Below, piece after piece: positions 4,880-5,070 of a stretch of 5,070 nt of DNA; within the stretch, counting starts at the first letter, position 1, and every line of letters begins with the position of its first letter. Source of the stretch: Yimella sp. (lineage in GTDB: Bacteria > Actinomycetota > Actinomycetes > Actinomycetales > Dermatophilaceae); the NCBI GenBank assembly GCA_030150425.1, contig JASLFY010000077.1:1-5070 (forward strand), given 5' to 3'. The notes under the pieces are model-generated. The model was not told the origin of the DNA. It did not search any database and saw nothing but the letters and a program-made list of their open reading frames with translations. The translations under genes and the position numbers were made by a program.

Positions 4880-5070
4880 GTGGTACGTCCTGACTTTTCC
4901 TCCCCGGAGGCGGCTGGACCTGATGGTCCCGTCCCGGGTCGAGTGGTTCTCAACGACGGTGACATCAGCCGGGCCGTCCGGCGGATCGCGCACGAGATCG
5001 TGGAACGCAACAAGGGAGTGGAGGACCTCGTCGTCCTCGGCATTCCCGCCCGCGGTGCCTTCCTGGCCCG
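4880..5070 (+). CDS. pyrR: PyrR, pyr operon RNA-binding regulator / uracil phosphoribosyltransferase, 3'-truncated by the window edge
   Basis: 63 complete codons are visible of the roughly 180-190 expected, and the frame is open to the last base. PyrR senses UMP/UTP against PRPP, binds pyr mRNA, and in many species also makes UMP from uracil and PRPP. After a Pro/Gly-rich N-terminal stretch (1-20), RVVLNDGDISRAVRRIAHEI (21-40) and VERNKGVEDLVVLGIPARGA (41-60) match the family N-terminus. GIPARG (54-59) is a phosphoribosyltransferase substrate loop. The PRPP-binding motif lies beyond the edge. GTG 4880 is the start: AAGGAGGT ends 9 nt upstream, and an in-frame TGA at 4853 rules out an earlier start. 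GTG 4943 would be a shorter alternative without such a site. It is probably the first gene of a pyrR-pyrB-pyrC-carA-carB type operon and is autoregulated through the leader. Confidence 0.93.
   Translation, partial: MVRPDFSSPEAAGPDGPVPGRVVLNDGDISRAVRRIAHEIVERNKGVEDLVVLGIPARGAFLA

Overview
This window comes from the chromosome of a high-GC Gram-positive bacterium (Actinobacteria). The evidence is the strongly GC-biased third codon positions, the GTG starts, the elongation factor P with the actinobacterial PGKGP loop, and the gene order aroB - efp - nusB - pyrR, which is the familiar actinobacterial junction between the shikimate genes and the pyrimidine operon. I cannot name the genus. There are no mobile elements, tRNAs, rRNAs or CRISPR arrays.

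Layout. (1) 1-936, plus strand: the 3' part of aroB (3-dehydroquinate synthase), with its start beyond the left edge. (2) 940-2496, minus strand: a membrane-anchored, stand-alone FMN / iron-sulfur glutamate-synthase-like protein. It converges on aroB with only 3 bases between the stop codons. (3) 2497-2629: a divergent promoter region with a clear dyad and mirrored -10-like boxes. (4) 2630-3607, plus strand: efp and nusB, 3 bp apart and evidently co-transcribed, closed by a strong hairpin at 3629-3658. (5) 3768-4742, plus strand: a lipoprotein with an HELVH...E zinc-peptidase signature, with its own ribosome binding site and probably its own promoter. (6) 4743-4879: the pyr operon promoter and a PyrR-binding RNA leader that can bury the ribosome binding site. 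(7) 4880 to the right edge: the first 63 codons of pyrR.

How the genes work together. efp and nusB are housekeeping functions: rescue of ribosomes at proline runs, and transcription antitermination on rRNA operons. pyrR opens a pyrimidine-biosynthesis operon that appears to be controlled at translation by PyrR itself through the leader RNA. aroB belongs to aromatic amino acid synthesis. Two genes are accessory to this otherwise conserved order: the inverted glutamate-synthase-like gene between aroB and efp, and the metallopeptidase-like lipoprotein between nusB and pyrR, where Streptomyces carries bldD. No multi-gene novel system is visible. The most interesting items are these two insertions and the regulatory sequence in the two promoter regions.
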